DNA of 64,000 bases from Saccharothrix sp. NRRL B-16314. GTDB taxonomy: Bacteria; Actinomycetota; Actinomycetes; Mycobacteriales; Pseudonocardiaceae. Both the position numbers and the translations under genes were made by a program. The notes beneath the pieces were generated by a model. It saw only the letters and a list, made by a program, of their open reading frames with translations. It was not told the origin of the DNA and ran no database searches. The stretch lies in contig NZ_JNXC01000010.1 in NCBI RefSeq assembly GCF_000716595.1, forward strand, positions 1-64,000, in the 5' to 3' direction. Shown one piece after another: positions 43,291 to 54,610 of the stretch; position 1 is the first letter of the stretch; the number at the start of each line of letters is the position of its first letter.

Positions 43291-43711
43291 GCAGCAGCGT
43301 TCCGGATCGCGGTGCGAGGAACTTCGGGAAGCCGAAGGCCTTGGTTGAACCGGCGGGGCAGCTGACCGCGTAGTGCGGGCGAGCCGCCGGGAACGTTCCG
43401 GCGGCCGATCCGTGGCGGCGGCTGTGACCAAGGCGTCCGGCAGGGTAACGCCGCCGTGGGTGGCCGGAGGCCGGGGGCTCGCTCCCGGCCTCCGTGGCCA
43501 AGATCACCAGTGCGGGCGCATCGCTTCGCGGACCGCGTCCGACCACGTCGCGGGTCACGTCAGGGCATGTCCGGGTCTGTCCCGATGGTCGGGAAATCAA
43601 CCCATGGCTGAGCCGGTTCTCAGGTGGCGTGTGCGAGCGTTCCCACATCCGCCCGCGGTACCCCCATGCGATGGCGCATGAGCCGGTCCGCTCACCAAGG
43701 AGATTCCCACG
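43291..43711. other. 421-bp non-coding stretch before the RND pump gene
   Basis: Contains a strong GC-rich hairpin (below) and, at its end, AAGGAG as the pump's ribosome binding site. Open frames here (for example 43373-43681) lack a ribosome binding site and read as low-complexity, so I call no gene. The length suggests a regulated promoter, but no operator dyad stood out. Confidence 0.4.
43466..43493 (+). terminator. Hairpin terminator of the small membrane protein operon
   Basis: A perfect 10-bp stem GGAGGCCGGG/CCCGGCCTCC (43466-43475 with 43484-43493), loop GGCTCGCT, extended by flanking GGCC pairs. No T-run. It separates the upstream operon from the RND gene. Confidence 0.5.
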
Positions 43712-46700
43712 ATGTCCGTGCTGGCTCGGCTGAGCCTGGCCAACCGAAGTCTCGTCGGGCTGTTGAGCCTGCTCGTGATCGGTTTCGGTGTGTTCTCGCT
43801 GCCCTCGATCAAGCAGCAGCTCTTCCCGTCCATCGAGTTGCCCGCCGCCGTGGTCATCGCGGCCTACCCCGGAGCGTCGCCGGACCTGGTCGACGGCCAG
43901 GTCGCCGAGCCGATCCAGTCGGCCGTGCGCGGCGTCGAAGGTGTCGAGCAGGTGCTCACCCGGTCCGGGGAGAGCTCCGCCACGGTGCAGGTGATGTTCA
44001 CCTACGGCACCGACATCGACGCCGCCGTGGCCCAGATGCAGCAGGCGGTGAACCGGCTCCAGCCGCGCCTGCCGCAGGGCGTCGAGCCGACCGTCGCCCA
44101 GGGCAGCACCGACGACATCCCGGTGATCGCGCTCGCCGCGACGTCCGGTGACGACGACATCGCCGCCGCGGCCCGGCTGCGCGCCGAGGTCGTCCCCGGC
44201 CTGGAGGCCATCGCCGGCGTGCGGGAGGCCACGGTCAGCGGTGAACGCGACCGCCAGGTCACCGTCACCGTCGACTACGCCAAGCTCGGTGCCGCCCGGG
44301 TCGAGCCGCAGGCGTTGACCGCCGCGCTGACCACGGCCGGCGCCGTCGTGCCCGCGGGCACCGTGCCCAACGCGGACAAGACGCTGACCGTGCAGATCGG
44401 CAGCCCGGTCGGTTCCGTCGACGACCTGCGCGGGTTGCTGCTCGCGTCGCCCGCCGGTCCGGTGAAGCTCGGCGACGTGGCCGCGGTCGAGTCCTCGCCC
44501 GAGGCGGCGACCGTGCTGACCCGCACCGACGGCCAGGCCACGCTCGGCGTGAGCGTGACCATGGCGTCCGACGGCAACGCGGTCGAGATCTCCCGCCAGG
44601 TGCGCGAGAAGCTCGACGAGTGGGGCGAGGCGGCCGACTCGAAGCTCACCGTCGCGTTCGACCAGGGTCCGCAGGTGGAGAAGGCGATCAGCGGCCTGAC
44701 CACCGAGGGCCTGCTCGGCCTGCTGTTCGCGGTGATCGTGATCCTGCTGTTCCTGCTGTCGGTGCGGTCGACGTTGGTGACGGCGGTGTCGATCCCGCTG
44801 TCCGTGGTGGTCGCGCTGATCGCCCTGTACACCGGTGACCTGTCGCTGAACCTGCTCACGCTCGGCGCGCTCACCATCGCGGTCGGTCGGGTGGTGGACG
44901 ACTCGATCGTGGTGCTGGAGAACATCAAGCGGCACCTCGGGTACGGCGAGGAGAAGGAACGCGCGGTGCTCGACGGCACGCGCGAGGTGGCGGGCGCGGT
45001 GACCGCGTCCACGTTGACGACGGTGGCGGTGTTCCTGCCGATCGCGTTCGTCGGCGGCATCGCCGGCGAGCTGTTCGGGCCGTTCTCCATCACGGTGACG
45101 GTGGCGCTGCTGGCGTCCCTGCTGGTGTCGCTGACGATCGTGCCGGTGCTGGCGTTCTGGTTCCTCAAGCGCCCGGCCGTGCCGGCCGACCCGGAAGCGG
45201 CGGCGCAGGCGCGGCAGGCGGCGCTGGAGAAGGAGAAGCGCAGCCTGTTGCAGCGCGCCTACGTGCCGGTGCTGAAGTTCGCCACCACACGGCGCTGGGT
45301 GACGTTGCTGATCGCCGTGCTGATCTTCGGCGGCACGCTCGGCCTGGCCGGCTCGCTCCAGACCAACTTCATCGACAACGCGGGCGGCACCGCGTTGCAG
45401 GGCTCCCAGAAGCTGCCGCCCGGCAGCAGCCTCACCGCCCGGGACGACGCGGCGCGCAAGCTCGAAGGCGTGCTGGCGGAGGCCGACGAGGTGGAGACGT
45501 ACCAGGTCACCGTCGGGACCGACAACAGCCTGGCCGCCTTCGGTTTCGGCGGCAACGGCGACACCAGCGTGCGCGCGACGGTGCGTGAGGGCACGGACCT
45601 GGAGGCGTTGCAGACCAGGTTGACCGAGCAGTTGAAGACCACGCCAGGCGCCGGCGAGGTGGCGTTCGGCGCCGCCGCGTCCGGGTTCGGGTCGGACACG
45701 ATCGACGTGCTGGTCACCGCGCCCGACGAGGCTTCGCTGCGGGACGCGGCCGACCGCGTGCAGCAGGTCGTCACGGGCACGCCGGGTGTCGGCGAGGTGA
45801 CCAACGACCTGTCGGTGAGCGCGCCTCGCGTGCAGGTGACCGTGGACCAGGCCGCGGCGGCGGCGCGCGGGCTGAGCGGGCAGGTCATCGGCCAGTTCGC
45901 GGCGCAGGCGTTGCGCGGTGTGCCGGTGGCGCAGCTGCCGATCGACGGGCAGTCGCAGCAGGTCGTGCTGCGGACCGGTAGCGCGCCGGCGGACGTGGAC
46001 GCGTTGCGCGCCTTGCCGTTGCCGGGCGGGGTGACGTTGGGCCAGGTCGCCTCGGTGTCCGTTGTGGACGGTCCGGTGCAGGTCCGGCGTACCGACGGTG
46101 CGCGCAGCGCGACGGTGTCGGCGAAGGCGACCGGTTCGGACCTGGGTGCGCTGACCGCCGAGCTGACGTCCCGGCTGAACGCCCTGGACCTGCCTTCCGG
46201 TGCCACGCACAGCCTCGGTGGCGTGTCGGCCGACCAGGCCGAGACGTTCGCCGACCTGGGGCTGGCCATGCTGGCGGCGATCGCGATCGTGTTCCTGATC
46301 ATGGTGGCCACGTTCCGCAGCCTGGCCCAGCCGCTGATCCTGCTGGTGTCCATCCCGTTCGCGGCGACCGGCGCCATCGGTCTGCTGCTGCTCACCGGCA
46401 CCCCGCTCGGCCTGCCCGCGTTGATCGGCATGCTGATGCTCGTGGGGATCGTGGTGACCAACGCGATCGTGCTGATAGACCTGGTCAACCAGTACCGGAA
46501 GGACGGCATGCCGGTGCGGGAGGCGGTGATCGAGGGTGGCCGGCGGCGTCTGCGCCCGATCCTGATGACCGCCGCGGCGACGATCTTCGCGTTGCTGCCG
46601 ATGGCGCTCGGCATCACCGGCGAGGGCGCGTTCATCGGCAAGCCGCTGGCGATCGTGGTGATCGGCGGTCTGATCAGCTCGACGCTGCTCACCCTGGTGC

Positions 46701-46801
46701 TCGTGCCGACGCTGTACTCGATGGTCGAGGGCCGCAAGGAACGCCGCCGGGAGCGGAAGACCGAGCAGCCCGTGGAGGTCCGGGAGCCGGTCTCCGTCTG
46801 A
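43712..46801 (+). CDS. AcrB/SwrC-type RND efflux permease
   Basis: A 1029-residue RND transporter of the HAE1 (AcrB) type. TM1 is LVGLLSLLVIGFGVFSLPSI, the porter domains follow (YPGASPDLVDGQVAEPIQSA), and the conserved TM4 proton-relay block reads GRVVDDSIVVLENIKRHLGY with the Asp-Asp pair. A second half repeats the layout (AIAIVFLIMVATFRSLAQPL, GIVVTNAIVLIDLVNQYRKD). Members in Gram-positive bacteria (SwrC-like) export lipopeptides or drugs without a TolC partner. It stands alone with no membrane-fusion protein gene and is closed by a rho-independent terminator. Confidence 0.92.
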   Translation: MSVLARLSLANRSLVGLLSLLVIGFGVFSLPSIKQQLFPSIELPAAVVIAAYPGASPDLVDGQVAEPIQSAVRGVEGVEQVLTRSGESSATVQVMFTYGTDIDAAVAQMQQAVNRLQPRLPQGVEPTVAQGSTDDIPVIALAATSGDDDIAAAARLRAEVVPGLEAIAGVREATVSGERDRQVTVTVDYAKLGAARVEPQALTAALTTAGAVVPAGTVPNADKTLTVQIGSPVGSVDDLRGLLLASPAGPVKLGDVAAVESSPEAATVLTRTDGQATLGVSVTMASDGNAVEISRQVREKLDEWGEAADSKLTVAFDQGPQVEKAISGLTTEGLLGLLFAVIVILLFLLSVRSTLVTAVSIPLSVVVALIALYTGDLSLNLLTLGALTIAVGRVVDDSIVVLENIKRHLGYGEEKERAVLDGTREVAGAVTASTLTTVAVFLPIAFVGGIAGELFGPFSITVTVALLASLLVSLTIVPVLAFWFLKRPAVPADPEAAAQARQAALEKEKRSLLQRAYVPVLKFATTRRWVTLLIAVLIFGGTLGLAGSLQTNFIDNAGGTALQGSQKLPPGSSLTARDDAARKLEGVLAEADEVETYQVTVGTDNSLAAFGFGGNGDTSVRATVREGTDLEALQTRLTEQLKTTPGAGEVAFGAAASGFGSDTIDVLVTAPDEASLRDAADRVQQVVTGTPGVGEVTNDLSVSAPRVQVTVDQAAAAARGLSGQVIGQFAAQALRGVPVAQLPIDGQSQQVVLRTGSAPADVDALRALPLPGGVTLGQVASVSVVDGPVQVRRTDGARSATVSAKATGSDLGALTAELTSRLNALDLPSGATHSLGGVSADQAETFADLGLAMLAAIAIVFLIMVATFRSLAQPLILLVSIPFAATGAIGLLLLTGTPLGLPALIGMLMLVGIVVTNAIVLIDLVNQYRKDGMPVREAVIEGGRRRLRPILMTAAATIFALLPMALGITGEGAFIGKPLAIVVIGGLISSTLLTLVLVPTLYSMVEGRKERRRERKTEQPVEVREPVSV

Positions 46802-46852
46802 GTTCCGCCGGTTCTGCCGGTTCGTTGGTCCTGCCGGTTCGCCGGTTCGTCG

Positions 46853-46884
46853 AAAGCCCCGCCGCCGTTCGGCAGCGGGGCTTT
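46853..46884 (+). terminator. Rho-independent terminator after the RND gene
   Basis: Stem AAAGCCCCGC (46853-46862) pairs with GCGGGGCTTT (46875-46884), followed by CTTCG, with an inner GCC-GGC pair in the loop. The AAA/TTT ends are typical of actinomycete terminators. Just before it are four copies of GCCGGTTC (46807-46848). Confidence 0.8.
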
Positions 46885-46998
46885 CTTCGTCGGTCCACAG
46901 CGCCGTTCCGCTTCACCGGTTGATCAGTCCTCGGTACGGCTCGCAGAACCTCGTTCCGGTCGTCGGCGGCGGAGATCGGCCTGTACGACAATCATCGG

Positions 46999-47601
46999 GT
47001 GATCACGATGAGCCCGGTGCTGGAGCGCGGGGTCGGGCACTGCCCGTTCTGGGCCGTCGAGCCGGGGGAGTTCCACCTCACCGTCCCGCGCACGCCCACG
47101 CCGGCGCAGGTCGGGGAGTTGGTGTGGGCCATGGTCGGCGGGGTCGACGACGTGGACCGGGCGTCGGGCGCGGTCGAGGCGGTGGACGCCTTCCTGGGCG
47201 GTGACGACGACGCGTTCCACGTTCCCGGTGGCCTCCGGGTCGCGTCGGGCGACGTCGTGGTCCAGCCCGGGTGCTGCATCGGGCTGGAGGAGTGGCGCGA
47301 CTGGCTGGACGTCCTGGCCGGCGAGGTGGTCTGGCTCGGTCACAGCCCGGACGTCCGGGTGGAGCAGTTCGGTCCCGTGGTGCGAATCTGGCGTGACGAG
47401 GACCTGGTGGACCCGAAGTTCACCGGGCCGCACGTCGACATCCCGCGCGCCGCCCTGCCGGCGCTGCTCCGGGACGTCCGGCTCGACCTGGTCGGGTTCC
47501 TCGACGCCCTGGGCCCGTGGGCGCGGTCCACGGTGCCGGCGCGGGCCGACCGGCTCGTCGCGGCGGTGGACCGGCGGCTGGTGATCAGCGCGCCGCTCTG
47601 A
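46999..47601 (+). CDS. Hypothetical protein, 200 aa
   Basis: A soluble, acidic protein starting at GTG 46999 (ATG 47008 possible). It contains a Cys-containing strand (RGVGHCPFWAVEPGEFHLTV) and a second (VVVQPGCCIGLEEWRDWLDV), and no signal peptide or membrane segment. The pair of short Cys motifs and a Trp-rich middle could indicate a small globular domain, but no family is recognised. It converges on the TetR gene with touching stops. Confidence 0.55.
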   Translation: MITMSPVLERGVGHCPFWAVEPGEFHLTVPRTPTPAQVGELVWAMVGGVDDVDRASGAVEAVDAFLGGDDDAFHVPGGLRVASGDVVVQPGCCIGLEEWRDWLDVLAGEVVWLGHSPDVRVEQFGPVVRIWRDEDLVDPKFTGPHVDIPRAALPALLRDVRLDLVGFLDALGPWARSTVPARADRLVAAVDRRLVISAPL

Positions 47602-48201
47602 TCACTTCCGGGCGCCGTAGCGGAGACCGTCGATGAGCAGCGTGACCATCCGTCGCGTGTAGCCCTGGTCGTCCTGGGCCGGTCGGGTCAGGTTGGCGGT
47701 GGCGCGCAGCAGGTCGTACGGGTCGACGTCGGCGCGGACCTCGCCGGCTTCCGCCGCGGCGTCGAGCAGGTCGCGGAGCACGGGCACGAAGCGCTGCTGG
47801 AAGTAGGCGGGCAGACCGGCGTAGGCCGGGTCGCCGGAGTGCAGGGCGGTGCTGAGCCCGTGTTTCGTGCCGATGAAGCCCGTGAAGCGCCACAGCCACC
47901 GGGTCAGGGCTTCGAGCGGGTCGTGCTCGGCGGCGAGGGCCGGCGCGGCGTCGGCGCAGGCGTCGACCTCGTGGCGGTAGACCGCGGCGATGAGGTCGGA
48001 GCGCTGCGGGAAGTGGCGGTAGAGCGTGCCCGCTCCCACGCCCGCCTTGGCGGTGATCTGGCGCACCGGCGCGTCCACGCCCGAGGCGGCGAAGACTTCC
48101 GCGGCGGCCGTGAGCAGGGCGTCGGTGTTGCGCTGCGCGTCGGCGCGCACGCGCTTGCCCGGCGGCTCCCCGGCCACGACGGCGTCGGCTTCCTCGCTCA
48201 C
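47602..48201 (-). CDS. TetR-family repressor of the aldo/keto reductase
   Basis: A 199-residue TetR regulator starting at GTG 48201. The N-terminal helix-turn-helix is AAAEVFAASGVDAPVRQITA followed by KAGVGAGTLYRHFPQRSDLI. The C-terminal ligand domain is diverse, as usual. It faces the aldo/keto reductase gene across 116 bp that hold two GAACACTGTTC dyads, so it most likely represses its own gene and the reductase. The inducer is unknown. Confidence 0.9.
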   Translation of the reverse strand: MSEEADAVVAGEPPGKRVRADAQRNTDALLTAAAEVFAASGVDAPVRQITAKAGVGAGTLYRHFPQRSDLIAAVYRHEVDACADAAPALAAEHDPLEALTRWLWRFTGFIGTKHGLSTALHSGDPAYAGLPAYFQQRFVPVLRDLLDAAAEAGEVRADVDPYDLLRATANLTRPAQDDQGYTRRMVTLLIDGLRYGARK

Positions 48202-48220
48202 GGCACCCTCTCCTTGCTAA

Positions 48221-48263
48221 ACGGAACACTGTTCCGTATTGTCGAAGTCGAACACTGTTCCGT
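48221..48263. promoter_or_regulatory. Two GAACACTGTTC operators between tetR and the aldo/keto reductase
   Basis: A perfect 17-bp palindrome ACGGAACACTGTTCCGT lies at 48221-48237. Its 11-bp core GAACACTGTTC recurs at 48250-48260, followed by CGT, with centres about 26 bp apart. Perfect dyads of this size between a divergent TetR gene and its neighbour are strong operator candidates. Confidence 0.8.
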
Positions 48264-48317
48264 TTGTGTCAGCGTAGCGCGCGCACCCCGGCACCGGCCA
48301 AACGCACGAGGAGACCC

Positions 48318-49340
48318 ATGAAGTACCGCACCCTGGGCCGCACCGGGATCAAGGTCAGCCCGTACTGCCTCGGCGCCATGATGTTCGGCGCCGTCGGCAA
48401 CCCCGACCACGACGACTCCGTCCGCATGATCCACAAGGCGCTCGACGCGGGCGTCAACTTCGTGGACACCGCGGACATCTACTCGCACGGCGAGTCCGAG
48501 GAGATCGTCGGCAAAGCCCTCAAGGGCCGCCGCGACGACGTCGTGCTGGCCACCAAGGCGCACCTGTCCATGGGGGACGACCCCAACCGGATGGGCAGCT
48601 CGCGGCGCTGGCTGGTCCGCGCCCTGGACGACTCCCTGCGCCGCCTCCAGACCGACCACGTCGACCTGTTCCAGGTGCACCGGCCCGCGCCGGACACCGA
48701 CGTGGAAGAGACGCTGTCCGCCCTCACCGACCTCATCCGCGCCGGGAAGGTGCGGGCCATCGGCTCCTCCACCTTCCCCGCCTCCGAGATCGTGGAGGCG
48801 CAGTGGGTCGCCGAACGGCGCGGCCTGGCGCGGTTCCGCACCGAGCAGCCGCCGTACTCGATCCTCGACCGGGGGATCGAGAACGAGGTGCTGCCCGTCT
48901 GCGAGCGCTACGGCATGGGCACGCTCGTCTGGAGCCCGCTCGCCCAGGGCCTGCTCACCGGCCGCTTCCGCAAGGGCACGGGGACCGAGAGCCGCCGGGC
49001 GCGCTTCAAGCACATGACCGACGAACGTCGCCTCGACGCCGTGGAGCGGCTCGTCCCCGTCGCCGAGGAAGCGGGGATGTCGTTGACGCACATGGCGATG
49101 GCCTTCGTGATCGCCCACCCCGGCGTCACGTCCGCCATCATCGGCCCGCGCACCGAGGCCCACCTGGACGACCTGCTCGCCGGCGTGGACACCGTGCTGG
49201 ACGACGACGTCCTCGACCGGATCGACGCCATCGTGCCGCCCGGCTCGGGCGTCGGGGCGCTGGACATGGACTACCGCACCCCGGCCATCCTGCAACCACA
49301 GTTGCGCCGCCGTCCGACCGAAGACCGCTCCGCCGCCTGA
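48318..49340 (+). CDS. Aldo/keto reductase
   Basis: A 340-residue NADPH-dependent AKR. It begins MKYRTLGRTGIKVSPYCLGA. The catalytic tetrad is visible as FVDTADIYSHGE (Asp and Tyr), VLATKAHLSM (Lys) and DLFQVHRP (His). The NADP-binding end has HPGVTSAIIGPRTEAHLDDL. It reduces aldehydes or ketones. GAGGAG precedes ATG 48318. Control by the divergent TetR and its dyads is likely. Confidence 0.93.
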   Translation: MKYRTLGRTGIKVSPYCLGAMMFGAVGNPDHDDSVRMIHKALDAGVNFVDTADIYSHGESEEIVGKALKGRRDDVVLATKAHLSMGDDPNRMGSSRRWLVRALDDSLRRLQTDHVDLFQVHRPAPDTDVEETLSALTDLIRAGKVRAIGSSTFPASEIVEAQWVAERRGLARFRTEQPPYSILDRGIENEVLPVCERYGMGTLVWSPLAQGLLTGRFRKGTGTESRRARFKHMTDERRLDAVERLVPVAEEAGMSLTHMAMAFVIAHPGVTSAIIGPRTEAHLDDLLAGVDTVLDDDVLDRIDAIVPPGSGVGALDMDYRTPAILQPQLRRRPTEDRSAA

Positions 49341-49352
49341 CCCCACCCGGCC

Positions 49353-49381
49353 GCCCCGTCGTCCACAGTGGACGGCGGGGC
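49353..49381 (+). terminator. Hairpin terminator after the aldo/keto reductase
   Basis: A long near-perfect stem (GCCCCGTCGTCCAC with GTGGACGGCGGGGC, 49353-49366 and 49368-49381), one T-G wobble. The rest of the gap to 49544 holds no gene. Confidence 0.5.
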
Positions 49382-49544
49382 GAACCGTGGGAGCGCTCGG
49401 CGTACAGGTCTTCCTGCGGTGCCGCTCCCGGTGGAACCGCTGTCCCGTGCGTAGCAGACGCCTGCGGCGACCGTGCCGAGGTCAACTCGGTGGTGGCTGA
49501 CGGATTCGGCCTGGTACGGCAGCCGCACAGTGTGATCTGAACAA

Positions 49545-50042
49545 TCAGCGGTGGGGTGCCGGTGGACCGGCAAGCGCTGCCAGTTGGTCCACCACTTCGG
49601 CCAGTGGCTTCCGGGTGTCGATCTCCCTCGTGGCCGACGACCGGAGCAGCGGCTCGATCCCGGTTGTGTCAGCCATGATCCGTTCGCGTTCCTCGGTGGT
49701 TTTCCCGAAGGGGTTGTCGTCGCGGTTGGCGATGCGGTCGAGCATCACCGCCACGGGCGCGCTGAGCAGGACGATTTCGTCGAACCGGGAATGGAACCTG
49801 CCCTGGTTCCACACTGTGCCCGCGATGAACAGTGGCTCACCCGAACGCTCGTGGTCCGCGATCAGCGCGTCGATCCGGTCCTCGCGCCACTGCGGCTCCG
49901 TACCGGTGCCATCGGGGCGCGGGATGTGTTCGATCCACCCTCCGAGGTCGGTGTCCACCACCCGATATCCCCGCTGTTCCAACCGGCCCAAAGCCGTCGA
50001 TTTCCCCGTGCCGGACATACCTGTCACCAAGATCACCGCCAC
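49545..50042 (-). CDS. P-loop nucleotide kinase-like protein
   Basis: A 165-residue P-loop protein starting MAVILVTGMSGTGKSTALGR (Walker A GMSGTGKS). It contains a VVDTDLGGWIEHIP strand and REDRIDALIADHERSGEPLF, as in shikimate/gluconate-kinase-like or AAA_18 proteins, with a possible lid (RIANRDDNPFGKTTEERERI). The substrate is unknown. No operon partner; a transposase remnant follows its start side. Confidence 0.8.
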   Translation of the reverse strand: MAVILVTGMSGTGKSTALGRLEQRGYRVVDTDLGGWIEHIPRPDGTGTEPQWREDRIDALIADHERSGEPLFIAGTVWNQGRFHSRFDEIVLLSAPVAVMLDRIANRDDNPFGKTTEERERIMADTTGIEPLLRSSATREIDTRKPLAEVVDQLAALAGPPAPHR

Positions 50043-50221
50043 GTGTTCATCGTATGGCGCGGCAGTTGAAGCCTTGGGTGTTTGAGGCGTTGCCGCTGGT
50101 AGTGGCCTCGTCGGGCGCGGGTCAGGGTGGCGCCCCGCTCGGTGTGGGCGGTGACGGCGAGGACTGCGGCGGCGAGCACGGGCAGGGTGATGTGCCGATG
50201 CCGGCCGTCGCAGCGCGCCCC
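50043..50221 (-). pseudogene. Remnant of a transposase C-terminus
   Basis: A short open stretch reads like the C-terminal end of an IS701/IS4-type transposase (RHRHITLPVLAAAVLAVTAH, then RARRGHYQRQRLKHPR), where WRR-xx-HYQRR tails are typical. It has no start, no catalytic region and no inverted repeats nearby. It lies between the kinase-like gene and metH. Confidence 0.35.
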
Positions 50222-50231
50222 GGAGGACCGG

Positions 50232-53822
<3,591 letters not shown>

Positions 53823-53826
53823 GCAA

Positions 53827-53844
53827 CCTCCCAGTTTCGGGAGG
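53827..53844 (-). promoter_or_regulatory. Ribosome-binding-site-sequestering hairpin of metH
   Basis: GGGAGG (53827-53832, the ribosome binding site) pairs perfectly with CCTCCC (53839-53844) across a 6-nt loop. Bases 53841-53844 are shared with the ligand-bound riboswitch stem, so SAH binding should open this hairpin and turn translation on. Confidence 0.7.
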
Positions 53845-53910
53845 CGCCCTTACGGTCTTGCAGCCCTGGCCGAGCGTGGCGGGCCGTTGCCCGTTGCAGC
53901 GCCTCTCGGT
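53841..53910 (-). promoter_or_regulatory. S-adenosylhomocysteine (SAH) riboswitch upstream of metH
   Basis: Read on the minus strand: CCGAG (53905-53909) pairs with CTCGG (53870-53874). The core GCGCTGCAAC follows. CGGGC (53889-53893) pairs with GCCCG (53880-53884). Distal GCGCCTC (53841-53847) pairs with GAGGCGC (53899-53905), forming the pseudoknot. This is the conserved SAH-riboswitch fold and core sequence. Its 3' part overlaps CCTCCC (53839-53844), which otherwise pairs with the ribosome binding site GGGAGG (53827-53832). Confidence 0.88.
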
Positions 53911-53923
53911 CGGGTTCCCGATA

Positions 53924-54610
53924 CTAGCGAATCCCGTGATTCTGGTCGGACCCGCCCACTGGGTGGGACGTCGTCGGAAAGCGCGTTGAGCGGGCGATCA
54001 CGACCTCCAGGGTCCGCGGGCCGTGCACGCCCTCCACGCGTTCCAGTTCGATGTCGCTGGTCGCGGATGGTCCGCTGATCCACGTCTGGGTGCGCACGCC
54101 CGCGAGCGCCGCCACCGCGTCCGGCACACCCGCCACCACCTGCTCCGCGCGGACCACGACGAGGTGGTAGTCCGGCACGAGGGTGAGCGCGCGGGGGCCC
54201 TGGTCGGCGGCGTCGTGGTCGAGGACGATCGTGCCGGTCTCGGCGATCGCCACGTGACACGCGGTCACCACGGCGTCGGTCCGTTCGAGGGTGTCGACGG
54301 TCACCGCGCCGCGAACCACCTCCACGCGGTCCGGCTGGTCCGGCAGGTTCGACCACCCCGCCGGCGTCCCCGGCGCCGCCACCACCCGCCGCACGCCCCG
54401 CTCAAGCAGCGCGGCGGCGATCGTGGTGGCGACCTGGTCCGCATCGACCACCCGCACCCGTGCCCGGTAGTCGCGCAGGCGCTCCGCGAACAGGTCGAGG
54501 TCACCCGCCCCCCGCGTGCCCGCCGCCCGGTACTCGCGGGGGACCGACACCGGCCCTTCCGGACCCTTCGCCCGCCTGACCCGGGCCAACACCTCGTCAC
54601 GCGCGCTCAT
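53924..54610 (-). CDS. lutC: Lactate-utilization protein C (LUD domain)
   Basis: A 228-residue LUD-domain protein starting at ATG 54610, which overlaps the lutB stop by 4 bp (ATGA). Typical blocks are VSVPREYRAAGTRG, VVAAPGTPAGWSNLPD, TDAVVTACHVAIAETGTIVL, and a C-terminal ATSDIELERVEGVHGPRTLE. With LutA and LutB it forms the iron-sulfur lactate oxidase complex that converts L-lactate to pyruvate. The metH -10 element overlaps its stop codon. Confidence 0.93.
   Translation of the reverse strand: MSARDEVLARVRRAKGPEGPVSVPREYRAAGTRGAGDLDLFAERLRDYRARVRVVDADQVATTIAAALLERGVRRVVAAPGTPAGWSNLPDQPDRVEVVRGAVTVDTLERTDAVVTACHVAIAETGTIVLDHDAADQGPRALTLVPDYHLVVVRAEQVVAGVPDAVAALAGVRTQTWISGPSATSDIELERVEGVHGPRTLEVVIARSTRFPTTSHPVGGSDQNHGIR

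Noticed and set aside
43373..43681. 102-codon open frame upstream of the pump
   Set aside because: Overlaps the terminator hairpin, low-complexity composition, no ribosome binding site.
42863..46210. Long minus-strand open frame opposite the RND pump
   Set aside because: Antisense to a complete AcrB-type gene, composition typical of a reverse-frame shadow, no start signal.
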